64,000 bases of DNA from Paratinospora sagittata (Eukaryota; Streptophyta; Magnoliopsida; Ranunculales; Menispermaceae): positions 42,339,995 through 42,403,994 of the forward strand of contig CM069592.1 of the NCBI GenBank assembly GCA_035771175.1, written 5' to 3'. The notes under the pieces were generated by a model. That model was not told the DNA's origin and made no database searches. It was given only the letters and a program-made list of their open reading frames with translations. Shown piece after piece: positions 11,096 to 24,668 of the stretch (its first letter is position 1; every line of letters starts with the position of its first letter). The position numbers and the translations under genes are program-made.

Positions 11096-12182
11096 GTCGC
11101 AATGAATTCCTTTACATCTAACGTGATACAATTTTGGCCGACACATTTTCAATAATCATCCAAACAGTAAGGTGGTCTAGTTGGGAGGGGTCTTTTCAAA
11201 CCATATCATATTTTTCTCTATTATCTATACTATGTGAGAAAACCTTGGACTCAAAGTCGGGTAACCTCTTTAAATAAAAGACGAGTTATAAGTCGTGATT
11301 GAGATGTAAAATTTATATTTTTAATCTGAGTTTGTGCTTATAATTATCTGTCTATTTTAAGAAAGGATGCCCAACAACCTTTATAATTTCTATCTCCAAA
11401 ATAGTCTTGCCCCCGCTAAAAAAGTTAGCGAGGATAAAGGAGGTCATGGACCAAAAAAAAGAGAAAACATTGGGCCAATCATATTAACATTCAAGCTAGA
11501 AATTTGGTAGCCATTTAAGTACTATTTAAACCAATTAAGTACTATTTCACCCACTCTCAGTGACTTCTTTGAAATTAATGATTGGAGAAAAAGAATGCTG
11601 ATCTTTTAAATAATTATAATTCAAGATTCCTTGAAACTATAAAATGTAAATTTTTTGTAAATTAATTATAGTACGTAGGGTAAAAATTCCAGTTTTTGGA
11701 AGATTTAGCACCACACGTTCAACAGGATAATTGTAGTACGGATACTGCATGGGATAAGCATTCAAAGAAACCGATTTTAATTTGTATTCATTGACTGTAT
11801 ACAAGGTACACTGGACTAATTAAAGATGCTCTTTTAATTGGAAAACTTGCAAACTTCAGCAAGATGATCGAAGGAGCTTTGATTATAGAGCATCTCATGA
11901 GTAAATATGTTTCTAGATGGTAAGCTGTAGGCTGTGCTGTGCTGTATTACTTAGCTGCTACTCAATAGTTTTATTTATTTGGTCCCTAAATAAATATAAG
12001 GCAGAAGTTAGGTGTGCCATTTTATTTGTTTATCTTCTATTTTAAAAGTTACTTTAGGAGAAATATAGTAATTTAATTACTCATTAACTACCCTCTAACT
12101 CTTCATAAATTCTACATTATTTTTGGGCTTACTTAAATTTTAATATTTTTAATATAGTGATTTTTTAATATTTTTATTATAC

Positions 12183-12217
12183 ATATATATATACACATAT
12201 ATATATATATATATAAA
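12183..12217. repeat. AT-rich dinucleotide microsatellite
   Basis: Alternating TA/CA runs in the IRX10-like upstream region. Confidence 0.85.
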
Positions 12218-13157
12218 TTTTAGAGATCAGATCAGGTTGTTAAATAATTAATCCGACTAACCCGATATACCAGTCAAACCTGACTCGATCCGATATGCAA
12301 TGATCAAGTTTGATCAGTGGAGTTACTTATACCCTTACAAAAAGCTGTAAATAATGATAAAAAAAACCATCAAAAAAAAACCGCAATTAACGGCTTTAAT
12401 TAATTAATTACCAATTTCTGCTGTTGGCCTAATAAATAAACAATAATTTTCCCCATAATACGTACACTGAAAGGCGTTACGAACTGTCACACACTGTCTC
12501 GATTTTACTGTGTTACGCTGCGTATCACCAATGCTGCCAACACACACTCCATGCATTTGGCCTCGAACTAGCAAATCATAAACCATCCATTAGTTTCATT
12601 ACTCGAGTCTGGAGGTCAACTTTGTAGGCCGAATCACAGCCATTAATCAAAGATTTGTTGATGACGATGGTCAAACAAAATAGAAGCCTACCCAACCTCT
12701 TAGGTGCACTGGATAATCACCCATAAATAAAATGGAGAAGAAGGAAAGTGCCTATAGAGCAAAGGAGGAGTTGACAAGCTGTCTGTAGTCTGTAGGTGAC
12801 GAGATGGACTTCTCATCAAACTCGCGGAAACAAAATAACTTTCGTAAACCCAAACTGATCTCTACATTTTTTCTGTAATTTTTCTTCTTCTTTGTTTCTT
12901 GAAGCAAATCTCTCTCGCCGGTCATTTATTAGCTTCTCTATCAATCTCTAACCTCTCCTTGTGTTACTTGTGCCTTCTCCAAACCCAAAATCTAAGAAAG
13001 CCCCTTCCAACAACCCCTTCAAACGACGTCCCAACAATCCAGCTTAGCTTGAGATAAATAAACCCTTCTTTGTTTCTCTTTTCGAAAAATCGTCCAAGAT
13101 CACTCTTTTGTTTCCAGTTTTTTTTTCTTTTTTTCTTTTCATTCTCTGGAACCCGAA

Positions 13158-16100
13158 ATGAAGATGTGGAAGTGGGTCGCTGTTTTTGCTCTTCTTTCTT
13201 CTTTTGTTTTGAGGATTGTTGATTCTAAGGAGCTCGACCATAGGCAGCAGACTGAGCGAATTTCAGGTGAGTTTTATTTATTTATCTTTTTTTTTTTTTG
13301 TGGGATTTCTGGTTGTTTTCTTCTTGCCCATAATTTAAATTGTAAGCACTTCTTTCTTAAAAAAAATAAAAATTCTAGGTTTTTTTTTGTATGGAATGCT
13401 TAGTGATTTTCTATTTAAAAATTTTATGGGTCAAAGGTTAGAGCTTAGAAAAGTTTAATTTGTTGTACATGGTTGAAGCTCGGGAACTTGTGGAGATCTA
13501 TGAAATTGATCTCATTTATGTACCAAATTCTGGTACTGGGAAGTTTGAGATGTGTGTTCTTAGGTGAATTTGGAATGAGTTTTTGTTCTTTAAATTGGAA
13601 TGGGTAGCTGATGAAATACAGTAAGTTTGTTGGATTTTACTTCATATAGAGTCAAAAAACGAGGTTTGGGGACATTGCCGCCTTTGAAGGTGTGTTACTA
13701 CTGGGGCCTTAAAATTTTAAGAAATGAGTTTTCTATATTTTCTTAAATAGTAAACTGGTGGAAGAGAAGATCCAATTTTCAATTTTGATACTGATAATTG
13801 AAGATTATAACTAATCAGGTAAGAGGGAGCTGCCTCTCATATAGTTATGGGATCATTGGACATCTCATGGTTTTGAAGGCTAGATTTCAAAGTATGGTTT
13901 TCTCACAGGGTTATTCTGGTTGCAAATGCATTCACATTTTCTCCATTGAGGCCTAAGAGATAATAGCTAGAAAAAGCATGCAAATGTTTTATTTTCTATA
14001 TGGGATACTATGGATAACAAACTTTTTGTTTGTTTGTTAATGCATCCTTACATAATACACTATAAATAAAAACATATTTTAGTATGCATGGTGTGAGCTA
14101 AATTGTTTTAGTTCGATTGGCTCAATTTGATCGTTAGGTCTATGGATATCAAGTCGATACTCATAATTCTTGTTGAATTTGTTTATTCATGATATTCATA
14201 GCTGTGATAATATCTGCAAGTGGGCCTAATATATGTATAATTTTTTTTTTTTTTTTTTGGTTCGAGTGGGCCTTATCAATGACATGGAGTTTACTATCCA
14301 TGTTTCACCAAGCAAGCTAAGCCATTGATTCTTTTTTTCTTTTTTCTCCCCCTTTTTTTTTTTTTGGCTTTTGCAAGCTAAGCCATTGATTCTTGTTCTT
14401 TCTCAACGCTGCTTTGGCCTCAAACACAAGGCTTAGGCTATTGGAAAATGGAAACTCATCAAAAACAGCTGTTGAAAGGAATTCCGATCCATTCACACCA
14501 AATTATTGGCCTCAAACGTAAGACTCTAAGCTTGTGCACATGGAATGGGAAAAGGAATCAACACTCAATAGATGCAACCCGTGAACAAATTGTGTTAAAT
14601 CGGTTGGTTTTAGTAGATGTGCCATTTCTTTTTAACCTTAGGATTTTAGATGTGTCATTCATTAACAGGTTCTGACTGATATTTCGGGATATTAATCTTG
14701 TTAAATATCTGGAAAGAATACTGAATTGGGAGCTTAGACTAGAACTTTTGATGCAACTAAATTAAGATTTATGATTTTTCTGACTATATTCTATATTGCT
14801 ATGTGAAGTTAATTTATTGGCTGACATAGGTACTTATCTTAATTATCATTCTGACATCAGTTTAAGATGATTTCTTTTTTATTTTCATACTTGTTCTATA
14901 ATTCTATTAAAGTTTCTTTAGTATTTTGGGAATCTTTCAGAGCTAATGTTTTGTGAAGAAACACTCCAAAATTTTTCTCAACAAAATCTAGTGGTCCTTT
15001 TCATAGTATGTTGATGTTTGTATTTTCATGGTAGATACTCTGAATATCTTAAATATATTGGGACTTGGAAATTCTTCATGTATGATGCACGATTGTGCTT
15101 TAAGCCTTGATTCTTGCCAAATGTAGGGAGTGCTGGTGATGTCTTGGAAGATGATCCAGTAGGAAGGTTGAAAGTGTTTGTTTACGAGCTTCCAAGCAAA
15201 TATAACAAGAAGATCCTGCAGAAGGACCCTAGATGCCTAACTCACATGTTTGCGGCTGAGATCTTCATGCACCGGTTCCTGTTATCAAGTCCAGTGCGAA
15301 CACTTAATCCCGAGGAAGCTGATTGGTTCTACACCCCTGTATACACCACGTGTGACTTAACACCTAATGGGTTACCATTGCCATTCAAATCTCCACGGAT
15401 GATGAGAAGTGCAATACAGCTGATCTCTTCAAACTGGCCTTATTGGAACAGGACGGAAGGAGCTGATCATTTCTTTGTTGTCCCCCATGACTTTGGAGCC
15501 TGCTTTCATTATCAAGTAAGATGCTTTTCCATTTCCACTTGATCTTGTTGCTTTTGCAACTTCATCCGAACTGTTCTTGATATCTTTCTTGTATTGTTTA
15601 TCTCGACTGTAGGAAGAAAAAGCTGTCGAACGCGGGATCCTTCCTTTGCTCCAACGGGCTACTTTGGTTCAAACTTTTGGACAGATGAATCATGTTTGTT
15701 TGAAATCCGGGTCAATCACAATTCCTCCTTATGCACCTCCTCAAAAGATGCAAGCCCACTTGATCCCTCCTGACACTCCTCGTTCCATCTTTGTCTATTT
15801 CCGAGGGTTGTTTTATGACGTAGGAAATGACCCAGAAGGTGGTTACTATGCCAGGTATGTTTCTTTGAACTAATTGAACTAATTGAGGACAATATGTTGT
15901 TTCACTGAGCTTATTTACAATTTTATAGTGAGCCAATCTGATTTAACCTTCATGAAGCCACATGGGATTTGGTTTAAACTTTATATTAGCCCTTCATACT
16001 GGGTTGAACCTAGAAAGCCTATTTAGTTGGCTAATGTAGAAGTGAAGTGTCATCGGTTTGAATTGATTTCATTTCCATGAAGGCAAAATGTTAGTTTTTT

Positions 16101-16631
16101 GAAATTTTGATGTACAGAGGTGCAAGGGCATCAGTGTGGGAAAACTTCAAGGACAACCCGCTCTTTGACATCTCAACAGAGCACCCAACGACTTATTACG
16201 AAGACATGCAGCGGGCTGTTTTTTGTTTGTGCCCCTTGGGATGGGCGCCTTGGAGTCCTAGATTGGTGGAGGGTGTAATATTTGGTTGCATCCCTGTAAT
16301 AATAGCAGACGACATCGTCTTACCATTCGCAGATGCTATTCCGTGGGAGGAAATTGGTGTGTTTGTAGCCGAGAAAGATGTTCCAAACTTGGACACCATC
16401 CTCACATCAATTCCACCAGAAGTAATATTGAGAAAACAAAGATTACTTGCAAACCCTTCAATGAAGCAGGCAATGTTGTTCCCACAACCTGCGCAGCCCG
16501 GAGATGCTTTCCATCAGATTTTGAACGGGCTTGCTCGTAAGTTGCCACATGATAGAAGCATTTACTTTAAGCAAGGTGACAAGGTTCTGAACTGGACTGC
16601 AGGGCCTGTTGCTGACCTTAAACCATGGTAA
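13158..16631 (+). CDS. IRX10L: IRX10/IRX10L-type xylan beta-1,4-xylosyltransferase (GT47)
   Basis: Four exons, 13158-13266, 15127-15515, 15613-15854 and 16118-16631, join with consistent phases into 417 residues, close to the 412-415 of Arabidopsis IRX10 and IRX10L. Residues 1-23 are a signal peptide or anchor (WVAVFALLSSFVLRIVDS). The exostosin domain follows with VFVYELPSKYNKK, HFFVVPHDFGACFHYQ, FRGLFYDVGNDPEGGYYAR and the conserved block CLCPLGWAPWSPRLVEGV, FGCIPVIIADDIVLPF. IRX10-type enzymes elongate the xylan backbone in the Golgi for secondary walls. The match is full length with no breaks. Intron 1 is about 1.86 kb. IRX10 versus IRX10L is not decided by what I can see. Confidence 0.95.
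14312..14395. repeat. Short direct repeat in IRX10L intron 1
   Basis: GCAAGCTAAGCCATTGATTC occurs twice about 61 bases apart, separated by T-rich DNA. Probably a small local duplication. Confidence 0.8.
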
Positions 16632-16979
16632 CCTTCAATTCAATAGCTTCTTGTGTGGTGCTGGGTCTTGTTTCGCATTAGGCACGACTTCTTGTTCAAC
16701 TTACTCTGGAGTGTTATCAAGAGCAGCTAATTCTCTTCCAATCCGTCAGTCTCATGTTTGAGTTGTATCAATTGCCAATCCGCATAAAATTGTAAAAATC
16801 TTGATTTTGTAGAAACTCCCTTTTGCAGTATACATTCATTCCTTTTTCTCTGATTATGAAGTTAGTAAGCTTTGCCTTCGCATTATGAGATTTTCGCAGT
16901 TTGTTCTCTGTGATTTTCATCTAAAATGATCTGTGGTAGCAATTGTATGATGGAAAGAAAATTAAAGGCTTCCTTGTAG

Positions 16980-17017
<38 letters not shown>

Positions 17018-17842
17018 TTTAATATTAGTTGATTGATTTATGAATAAATATAAGGAAGGTGCATTCTCTTAGTACACGAGGTCAATTAATAACCAAGAAA
17101 GCAAAAAGGTCAAACTTGCCATCCTACTGAGAAGAAAACGCCACACCAACAATTTGTTGGGTGAATCACAATTGGCAAGCCATAGAGTTAGGTACACCTG
17201 ACCCACCTTAATTTGCATTCATTAGGTCAGTTAAGCACACATCACACTCCATGTATGAGTAATATACCTAATCGATTTATTATCTGATTGAGTCAAAAAG
17301 TGCCGTACCAATAGCGCCTTTCAATCACAATCTAAATTAGAAGATTTAGAACACGTAGAAGGCTGAAGCAAATTCTAGAATCCACTGATTGATGCTTCTC
17401 TGTTTTTTTTTTTTTTTCATTTCGCACAAAGTATTTTTACATCTTTCGAGTATAAAACTAATTCAAGGCAAAAATAAAATGATAGACCTTTCTCAACAAA
17501 AACACTTCTAAAAATCAAACCTTAAAACTTTTATACAGAAACGACTTTAAGACTCAAACCGCATTTCACTGAACCAATTACTCATTGGTATTGATTGATG
17601 CTTTCACCAAAATAGAGTTGAATATTGTGCAACACAAAAATGTTTTGTCCCTCTTCTTAAGAACTCCATAATACATTCATTTATGTTTGAATCATGCAAT
17701 TCAAGCCAGCTTTTCTAAATCTATGAGTATACATATATGCTAAGAGTTAAAGCAAGTGGTATAACTATACAAAAAATGACCAATATATGTTACAATAATT
17801 AAACAATGGAGATGAGTTAATAACAATATTTAACAAGCTCGA
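16632..17842. other. Convergent intergenic region between IRX10L and CRL
   Basis: Contains the two facing 3' untranslated regions and an AT microsatellite. No coding signal seen. Confidence 0.6.
16984..17012. repeat. (TA)n microsatellite
   Basis: About 14 uninterrupted TA units downstream of the IRX10L stop codon. Confidence 0.9.
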
Positions 17843-20800
17843 TCAATCCTGTAAAATAGTTCTTTTCTCCATTGAAAACTGGGGAGGGAAATTTAGGGGA
17901 GAAAACATGTCGGTTAAACTCAGGGCTGTTGCAGGTTTGAACTCATATGGGCCTCTCTTTGGTCCCCAAATCTGTTTTGCAAACAAAATTACTGTGAGTT
18001 TGGCGCTAAAAAAATGTAAGAAAAAGTTAATTATCTTCTTATAATATCCACAGGAAACTCACCTGATTACCATTATCGTCGTAGCCCCTATCCCAAGTGT
18101 GTATCTCATTATTCCTAAGGACGGCAAGATCAGAAGTGCAGTATGATGCACCATTCTGTTGAAATGAATGTTCGATCGTGAAATAAATGGTTTAGATGGC
18201 ATCGCAGCAAGGTGACTCAAAAGAAGATTTGTTTTTAAAAACTGAAATCAGAAGAAGAATGAAGGGAATCAGAAAACAAGAAGGGGCAGCACTTGAGAAG
18301 AGAAAGTACCCATGAATTAGGGAAGCCGTCTTGTGGGGTTGAGCCTTCATATAAGCACCGTTTTCCACGTTCACAGCGCTTTAGATAAATAGTTGTCAAA
18401 TGTTCTGCAATGTCCTGCATGTAATAAATATATTGCAAACATGAAGGCATGATACTACTTGCAAATTTGTAGCAATTATCCCATTCCACCGCTTAAAAAA
18501 ATTGTTTTGAACAAAAAAAAATGGAAGAAAATAGATATCATGAACTATAAACCATACAATAGGACGTGTCCTCAGTAACATCAGCATAGTTTGTCATTGA
18601 TACCGAACTGATGGACATTCAAAATACTGCTAAATAGCATTGAAATATTAAAGTAAATGTACTGCATATCCCAAAGAGGGGAAAATATAGCACTAGATTG
18701 GTGAAATGATATAAAATTTATGAGTTTAAGAGAAGCAAAAGCAAGGAATCTACTAACTAGTAACTCTGTTTTACTATCAGCTCAACTTCAATCATAAGTA
18801 ATAGTCAGATAATTTTTCATTTAAGCTAATGTAAAGAAACTGTGAACTCCCTGATTTGTCCAATTCACATTTAAGGTACTTGCCCCCCATAAAGCTCAGG
18901 TATGCTGGGCACATGTAACAAGTACCAAAGATTTCTGTATCTCGGATAAGAAATAGGAACAGATCATAAGGAAATACATAAATAACAAACACCCAATGCC
19001 CAGCATGCTACCAACATAATGATAAAAGAAAAAAAAAAGTTAAACAAAGAAGTTGGGTCTAAAAAAAAAATCTTAACAAGGAAATGCCAATTATGAGATG
19101 TGAAGCATAAGTTTACCAAACTGTGAACTCTCTGATGGAGCTTAAAGCGTTACCACATGCAACAAGCATCACATACAAATACAATATTTTGTAATTTATT
19201 CACTATGAAAAGCAAATGAGCTATAGCACAGTAGTCGACTGAAGCAGGCTTACCCCAATAACTTCTTCAGGCAGTGGGCGCTGGTCCCTCGGGTGATCAC
19301 AGAAGTTTTTATAGTCCTCTACATCTCTGATGGCATATGAACTCAGCTGTCCATTACAGAAACATTTGGAAATTTGAGTAGACTAAGCTTGGCAAGAAAG
19401 ACTAAGTTTTGCACAGTAAAACAAAATGATATATGCAAAATTTCATAAGGGAACCAATTTGCATAGTCCTAAGAAAAAGATGCATCCAAGAGACCTGAAA
19501 GGATTTGAGTTCACAGAGTATAAGCACCACGCAAAAAGTTTTCAAACTTTGTGCTGCTAATTAATGATGTTCATAGAGCAAAATATTCAAGTCCATCGCC
19601 ACAACACTAAGAACATTCCATTTAGTTGAGTTAAAAATAATCTAGAAATCATAATGATGAGATTTCGATAGGTTGGTTCAGAAGAATGGAGCTCTGGGTG
19701 GATAAGCAAGTTTGAAATATCCAAGAAGAGAAGAATATCATGGGACACGATGGAAACAAAAATGCACATTATCTTTCAAATTAAAATATGAAATTGAATC
19801 TCACCTCAACATCACATTTCATATCTTTTGGGCAAGGCTTCACCATGTAAAATCTCTGCACAAAATGTCCTTCAGAATTTCTTCAAGAAGAGTTCAAATA
19901 GTCATGAAGAGGAAGCATGCTAAACTATTGGATGCAACGCCCTTTTCTTTTCCCTTTTTGTAGGCATAAATTATTTAGAACCAGAAGAAAAACTTTAGAG
20001 CATAAAGGAAAGTAAAAGTTAAATTCTTATGGAAAAGGGCATTGGACTTTGAAAATAAAGTTTTGTCAACATGCACTTAATTCACATAGGGATGTCCAAA
20101 GGGGAATGATTTTAAGCAATCAATTAGATTTAGATTCTTTGTACCTGACGGAAGGGCTTTTCCGGAGTTCTCCAAATTGCCTGCCACCAAAAAGAGCTAT
20201 CTTACATAATCATAATTTGACATCAAAACCACTAAAATCACCAAGTTATCCAAACACACAAAGGCAGTGACACTAACTTGTTCAAAGTATATAACCTTTG
20301 AACGATCCACCAATTCTGCTGCTAGACAAGTTAACATTCTGCAGAAAAGTAAAAAATACGTAAGCATGTGAGAGCAGATGGAATAATCAAAGTTCCTGTG
20401 TATTTACTCCTTGCTAAACAACTCATGACAAGAGTTGCTTCATCTAATTTCATAACATCTGTTTCCATTCTTATACTAATTAATTCAATTCAATTACTAA
20501 TTTTATTTGTTCAAAAAGGAGCAATTGCACAAGCAGACTAAATAAATTAGTCGAGCAGAAAGACAATTCTAAAAGCAGGCGTTGCGCTTAGAAATATTCA
20601 AGAGTTAATGATATCTCATTCATAAAGTAAAAAAACTGAAGACACATGCACTCAAGGAACATATCAACCCCACCCTCAATCAGTTCTAGGCAAAATTGAG
20701 TACTTCAAAGTAATACTTTATTTTCTATGCCATTTTTATGAATCTTAACCATCTGTTCTTTTCTTCTTCCACTAGAAATTGCTTTTGCAAAGTCAGATTG

Positions 20801-21260
20801 ATCAAACCACTTAATAAATAATTAAACAAAAGACTGCCATGAAATCAGTAGAAATCCAAATATACCCAACTAAACCAAAAAACTACTATTAGTTCATTTG
20901 GGTACTTTCTTCACATATTTGAATTGCATTCGCTCACCATGATAGAACATTAGTAATAAGAGACATGGATGAGTACCTCAAATTCAAGTAATTATCAGGA
21001 TCTCTACAAGCTTGGTCCCGAGAAAACTGTTAGAAACCAGAAGAAAAAAATAAAAACCCAATTAAGAACAAATTCGAAACATTCGACAAGCAATACCTTC
21101 TCGCCACAGAAAGCATTGGCGACATTTCGGGCTGATCCCACCGAGTGGCGGACTTAGTAAGTCGCTTTAGAAGAAGTGCTCCTCCTACCAATAACAGTGC
21201 TTTAAGGACCTTTCCTTGGCCTCGATTCCATCCTTTTGAATCATCCGAGCCAGTGCCCAT
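17843..21260 (-). CDS. CRL: Chromophore lyase-like CRL (CRUMPLED LEAF), frameshifted in exon 1
   Basis: Nine exons on the minus strand: 21097-21260, 20977-21026, 20278-20338, 20145-20180, 19805-19855, 19254-19346, 18310-18414, 18063-18155 and 17843-17971. They match plant CRL along its length, including an N-terminal membrane helix (VLKALLLVGGALLLKRLTK), YFEQAIWRTPEKPFRQRFY, IAEHLTTIYLKRCERGKRC and the end GNQIWGPKRGPYEFKP. CRL is a chloroplast outer-envelope protein of the CpcT/CpeT superfamily needed for plastid division and cell differentiation. Exon 1 is 164 bases where the phases demand 165: one base is missing after the WD residues, near 21132-21136, so the frame before it leads to a stop at about 21030. 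All other exons and splice sites are intact. Either an assembly error or a recent null allele. ATG at 21260 is chosen; a TTG 9 bases upstream is not a start. Confidence 0.9.
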
Positions 21261-22839
21261 CTTTCTCAACTATATAATTTATGAATAAGAAGATAATTGA
21301 ATCCGATTCTTCATGTTCATTTTCATTATAATCCCATTTTTATCAGAGATAAAATTGCAGAATGGAGAGGATGATGGAGGGCTTCGGTAAGTTCGAAGTT
21401 GCAAGCGTGCACTCAAATTTTTGTGGTTCCCTCTTTTTATCTTGTCAATTTTCGTTTAATTTTTTTGTGGTTCCCTCTTCATATATTTTCACGAGATTTC
21501 GGTAAACCATGGAGAACACTTTATATACTATTTAGTTTGTAAAATAGCGTTTTAAAAAAAAAATAAAAAAATTATAAAATAACACTAATATTTTCATTAC
21601 TAAATATTCATAACTTTTTTTTTTTGAAAGCCTAAGTATTCATAACTTACACAATGTTATGTAAAAATATTCATGTCCGATTCAAATATATAAGTACAAT
21701 TATTTAATTTATTATTTTGGATGCATATACAAGACCTAACCAATGTAGTGGACCCCGAGTCCTTTGGGCATTTTATTTTTTGGAAATATACCATGTTAAT
21801 AATTAGTTGTATAACTAATTTTATTACTAGACCACACTCTTAGGGATGTATCAAACCTATTTTTGACCCTTTAATTAATCTCCCAACATCCCTTAGGGTG
21901 AGACAGTGACAAGAGTTGAACCCGATATCTTTAGGTTTTAAAATCACATTTTTATTAACTGCATTAACTCTTTGTTGGCAAAGTCTTCAAACATTTTTTT
22001 ATATTATTTTAACTTAAAAAAAGTGTGATTTTAATGTTATTAGTTTTTTCTCTTCCTAAGTGTCATAGTTTCTAAAAGCTCCATGCATGCACGAAGCACA
22101 ACATTATTTTAAGATGATTTATTTATTGTTCAAGAGCTACCTTACTTGATAATAAGGTTACTAGCTTAGTTGAGGGTGAAATCTTTTGTTACTGAAACTG
22201 TCCATAATTCTCGTTTCATATATAGTAACTACCCAAAAGCTTGTAATTGTCATAACTATCTAAACAATCTACCATTACCTCAACCATTATAAATCTGCAT
22301 AAAATTAATGCCTATTCCAAATGTTTTTTTTTTAAATATATTTATTTCATTTATATTATATTTTTTCTATTATTTTGATGCTATATATATAGACACACAT
22401 TTATATTTACGTTTTCATCTATATACTAATTGATTATTTGCAATGATCGTGCCCATTCACTTGTATATATTAAAAAAGTAGTTTTATAATCTGTTGTCTT
22501 TGTCACACAAACAGGTAGGTCAATGCCACTTGCACTATATGGTTTTATGCTGACGCGTAAACCTCCTGTGCAACTCATCATACTTTGAACGAGATGCAAT
22601 GCTAGTTAATCGGACTGCATTTTGCTCATCTCTTCTTCTTGCCATAGATTAGAGCCACTAAGAGCATGGCCAATTGACCTCAACGTGGCTACTGATCTCC
22701 TTTAATTAGCTTATCCGTCGCCCATTTCGCCACTTGGCATTCCAATCTCACTTATATATCCTAAGTGATTCTCTTGTAATAATATTACTACAGAACAAGA
22801 TACTACAACGAAAAGGCTAAGGAAGAAGCTGCCGCTGCC
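21261..22839. other. Divergent intergenic region between CRL and PCC13-62 copy A
   Basis: AT-rich DNA carrying the promoters of both neighbours. No coding sequence or classified repeat recognised. Confidence 0.6.
22753..22760 (+). promoter_or_regulatory. TATA box of PCC13-62 copy A
   Basis: TATATATC lies about 87 bases before the ATG at 22840, a normal plant distance allowing a leader of about 55 bases. Confidence 0.5.
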
Positions 22840-24322
22840 ATGAATATTACACCTTGTTTCATCTTCATTCTCTTCACTTCTCTCTTCTTCTTATGTCCTA
22901 ATTCCAATGGCTCCGTTCTTTCAGCTCCGGAAACTGACACTGATCTTTTAAGTTTTGCTCTAAATTTGGAGTACCTTGAAGCTGAGTTCTTCCTGCGAGG
23001 GTCTCTAGGTTACGGCCTCGACGTAGCTGCTCCTAACTTGACCATGGGAGGCCCACCACCAATTGGTGTTAGAAGGGCAAATCTCGATCCCTTCGTCAGG
23101 GACGTGGTTGCCCAGTTAGCTCTCCAAGAAGTTGGCCATCTAAGGTAGCACTAGTTATAATTAATTAATCAATTTGGTTATATACTATCTTGTCAATGTG
23201 CAGTGCAATTTATTTTACTGTGATCAATTAGCATTTTTCTTTTAACTCCTAGCAAATAAGTTAGAGCTAGACGAAAAATGCATCAAAATAATAGAAAAAA
23301 ATGGAAAAAATATAAATAAATAAATTAAAAAAAAATTGAATATTGGGGTAGAACATTTTGGATAGATTTTTATAATAATTGAGATAATAGGTTGCTTAAT
23401 TAGCTAGTTATATTAGTTACAATGGTTGAGATAATTGACGGTAGGTTGCATAGTTAATTACTGTAGTTCTAATGGTTAGTTGTTTAGATAGTTCTTATAG
23501 AAGAACATTTTTGAACAGATGCCAAAAAAAATTCACTGCACAAGTATCCTTATTATAATAGAATAAATATTCATATTTTTTGTTTTGTTTTTTTTTTTTT
23601 TTTTAATATGTAGGGCAATTATGAGCACAGTTCCCGGATTTCCAAGGCCATTACTAAATTTAAGTGCGTTCTCCAATGTGATGGATTCCGCATTTGGGCA
23701 GCCCATGACACCTCCTTTCGATCCTTATGCTAATAGCCTGAATTTCCTTCTTGCATCATATCTGATTCCCTATGTGGGACTCACTGGTTACGTGGGAGCC
23801 ATTCCTAAACTTGAAGAGCCTTCTATAAGGAAGGTACGTAGTCCAAAAATACAAGATCAAATTTATGATGAGCTCTAATCCTTCAATTATTTCAGTAATT
23901 AATACTGTAACTAAATATATTGGTGCGTTTCATGTGATTTGTATATGCAGCTAGTTGCAGGGCTTTTAGCTGTGGAATCAGCACAAGATGCGGTGATTCG
24001 GGCACTGTTGTACGAGAAAGCGTTGCTGATGGTTGCACCATACGGCATAACAGTTGCCGAGTTCAGCACTAAGTTGTCTGAACTAAGGAATCAGTTGGGA
24101 AACGCGGGAGTGAAAGACGAAGGACTAATTGTAGCACCACAGATGGGTGCTGAGAAGAAAATATGGGGCAACATTATTGTGGGAGATGAGGACTCAGTTG
24201 CATACGAGAGAACCCCAGAGGAGATTTTGAGAATCGTGTATGGAAGTGGTGATGAGCACAAGCCCGGTGGTTTCTATCCTAAAGGAGCTGACGGCAGAAT
24301 TGCAAAATCTTATTTGTCTTAA
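22840..24322 (+). CDS. Desiccation-related protein PCC13-62-like (ferritin-like domain), copy A
   Basis: Three exons, 22840-23144, 23614-23833 and 23951-24322, give 298 residues. A hydrophobic signal peptide (about residues 1-25, with FIFILFTSLFFLCP) precedes a ferritin-like domain: LNLEYLEAEFFLRG, GPPPIGVRRANL, LQEVGHLR, PPFDPYANSLNFLLASYLIPYVGLTGYVG and a C-terminal EEILRIVYGSGDEHKPGGFYPKGADG-type end. PCC13-62 was described as a desiccation-induced protein of Craterostigma; homologues are secreted or wall-associated and their biochemical role is not settled. Copy B at 31089-32547 has the same two intron positions and phases (2 then 0), so the pair arose by duplication. Confidence 0.92.
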
Positions 24323-24668
24323 GTTATATTTATAGAGCTTGATATTAACAAACAAACAGGTTGAGAATCACGAAATGTGATTCACAACTAGTTGGAAATA
24401 AGATTTTAATTATAGGCATAAAACTGGCTTGCAAGGAGAAGGCTGCCCACGAGACTTATACATTACACAATATCCTAATTGTACAAAGGCGACCTGAGAC
24501 TGTGAGACTGCCAACAAATTTAACCAACTCTTTTTGAGACTGTGAGACTGCCAACAAATTTAACCAACTCTTTTTCCAACTTCATGAGATTTGCTACATG
24601 AATTTATTTTCTTCTGTTTGCTTGCATTGAGTATATTTGCATATTTTCAAACACAGTCGGTTCTGGAC
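24323..24668. other. Downstream flank of PCC13-62 copy A up to the copia insertion
   Basis: 3' untranslated region and flank, with a 40-bp tandem duplication listed separately. The last five bases, TGGAC (24664-24668), are the target-site duplication of the adjoining copia element. Confidence 0.6.
24496..24575. repeat. Perfect 40-bp tandem duplication
   Basis: A 40-base unit beginning GAGACTGTGAGACTGCC is repeated exactly (24496-24535 and 24536-24575) just downstream of PCC13-62 copy A. Confidence 0.95.

Larger units (their letters stand above)
9862..13157. other. Intergenic region with a SINE and a probable MITE
   Basis: A divergent promoter region between the SEC14-like gene (-) and the IRX10-like gene (+). 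Apart from the SINE, the candidate MITE and an AT microsatellite listed separately, it is AT-rich with no recognisable coding sequence. A pyrimidine-rich stretch at 12880-13150 is the probable 5' leader of the IRX10-like gene. Confidence 0.6.
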
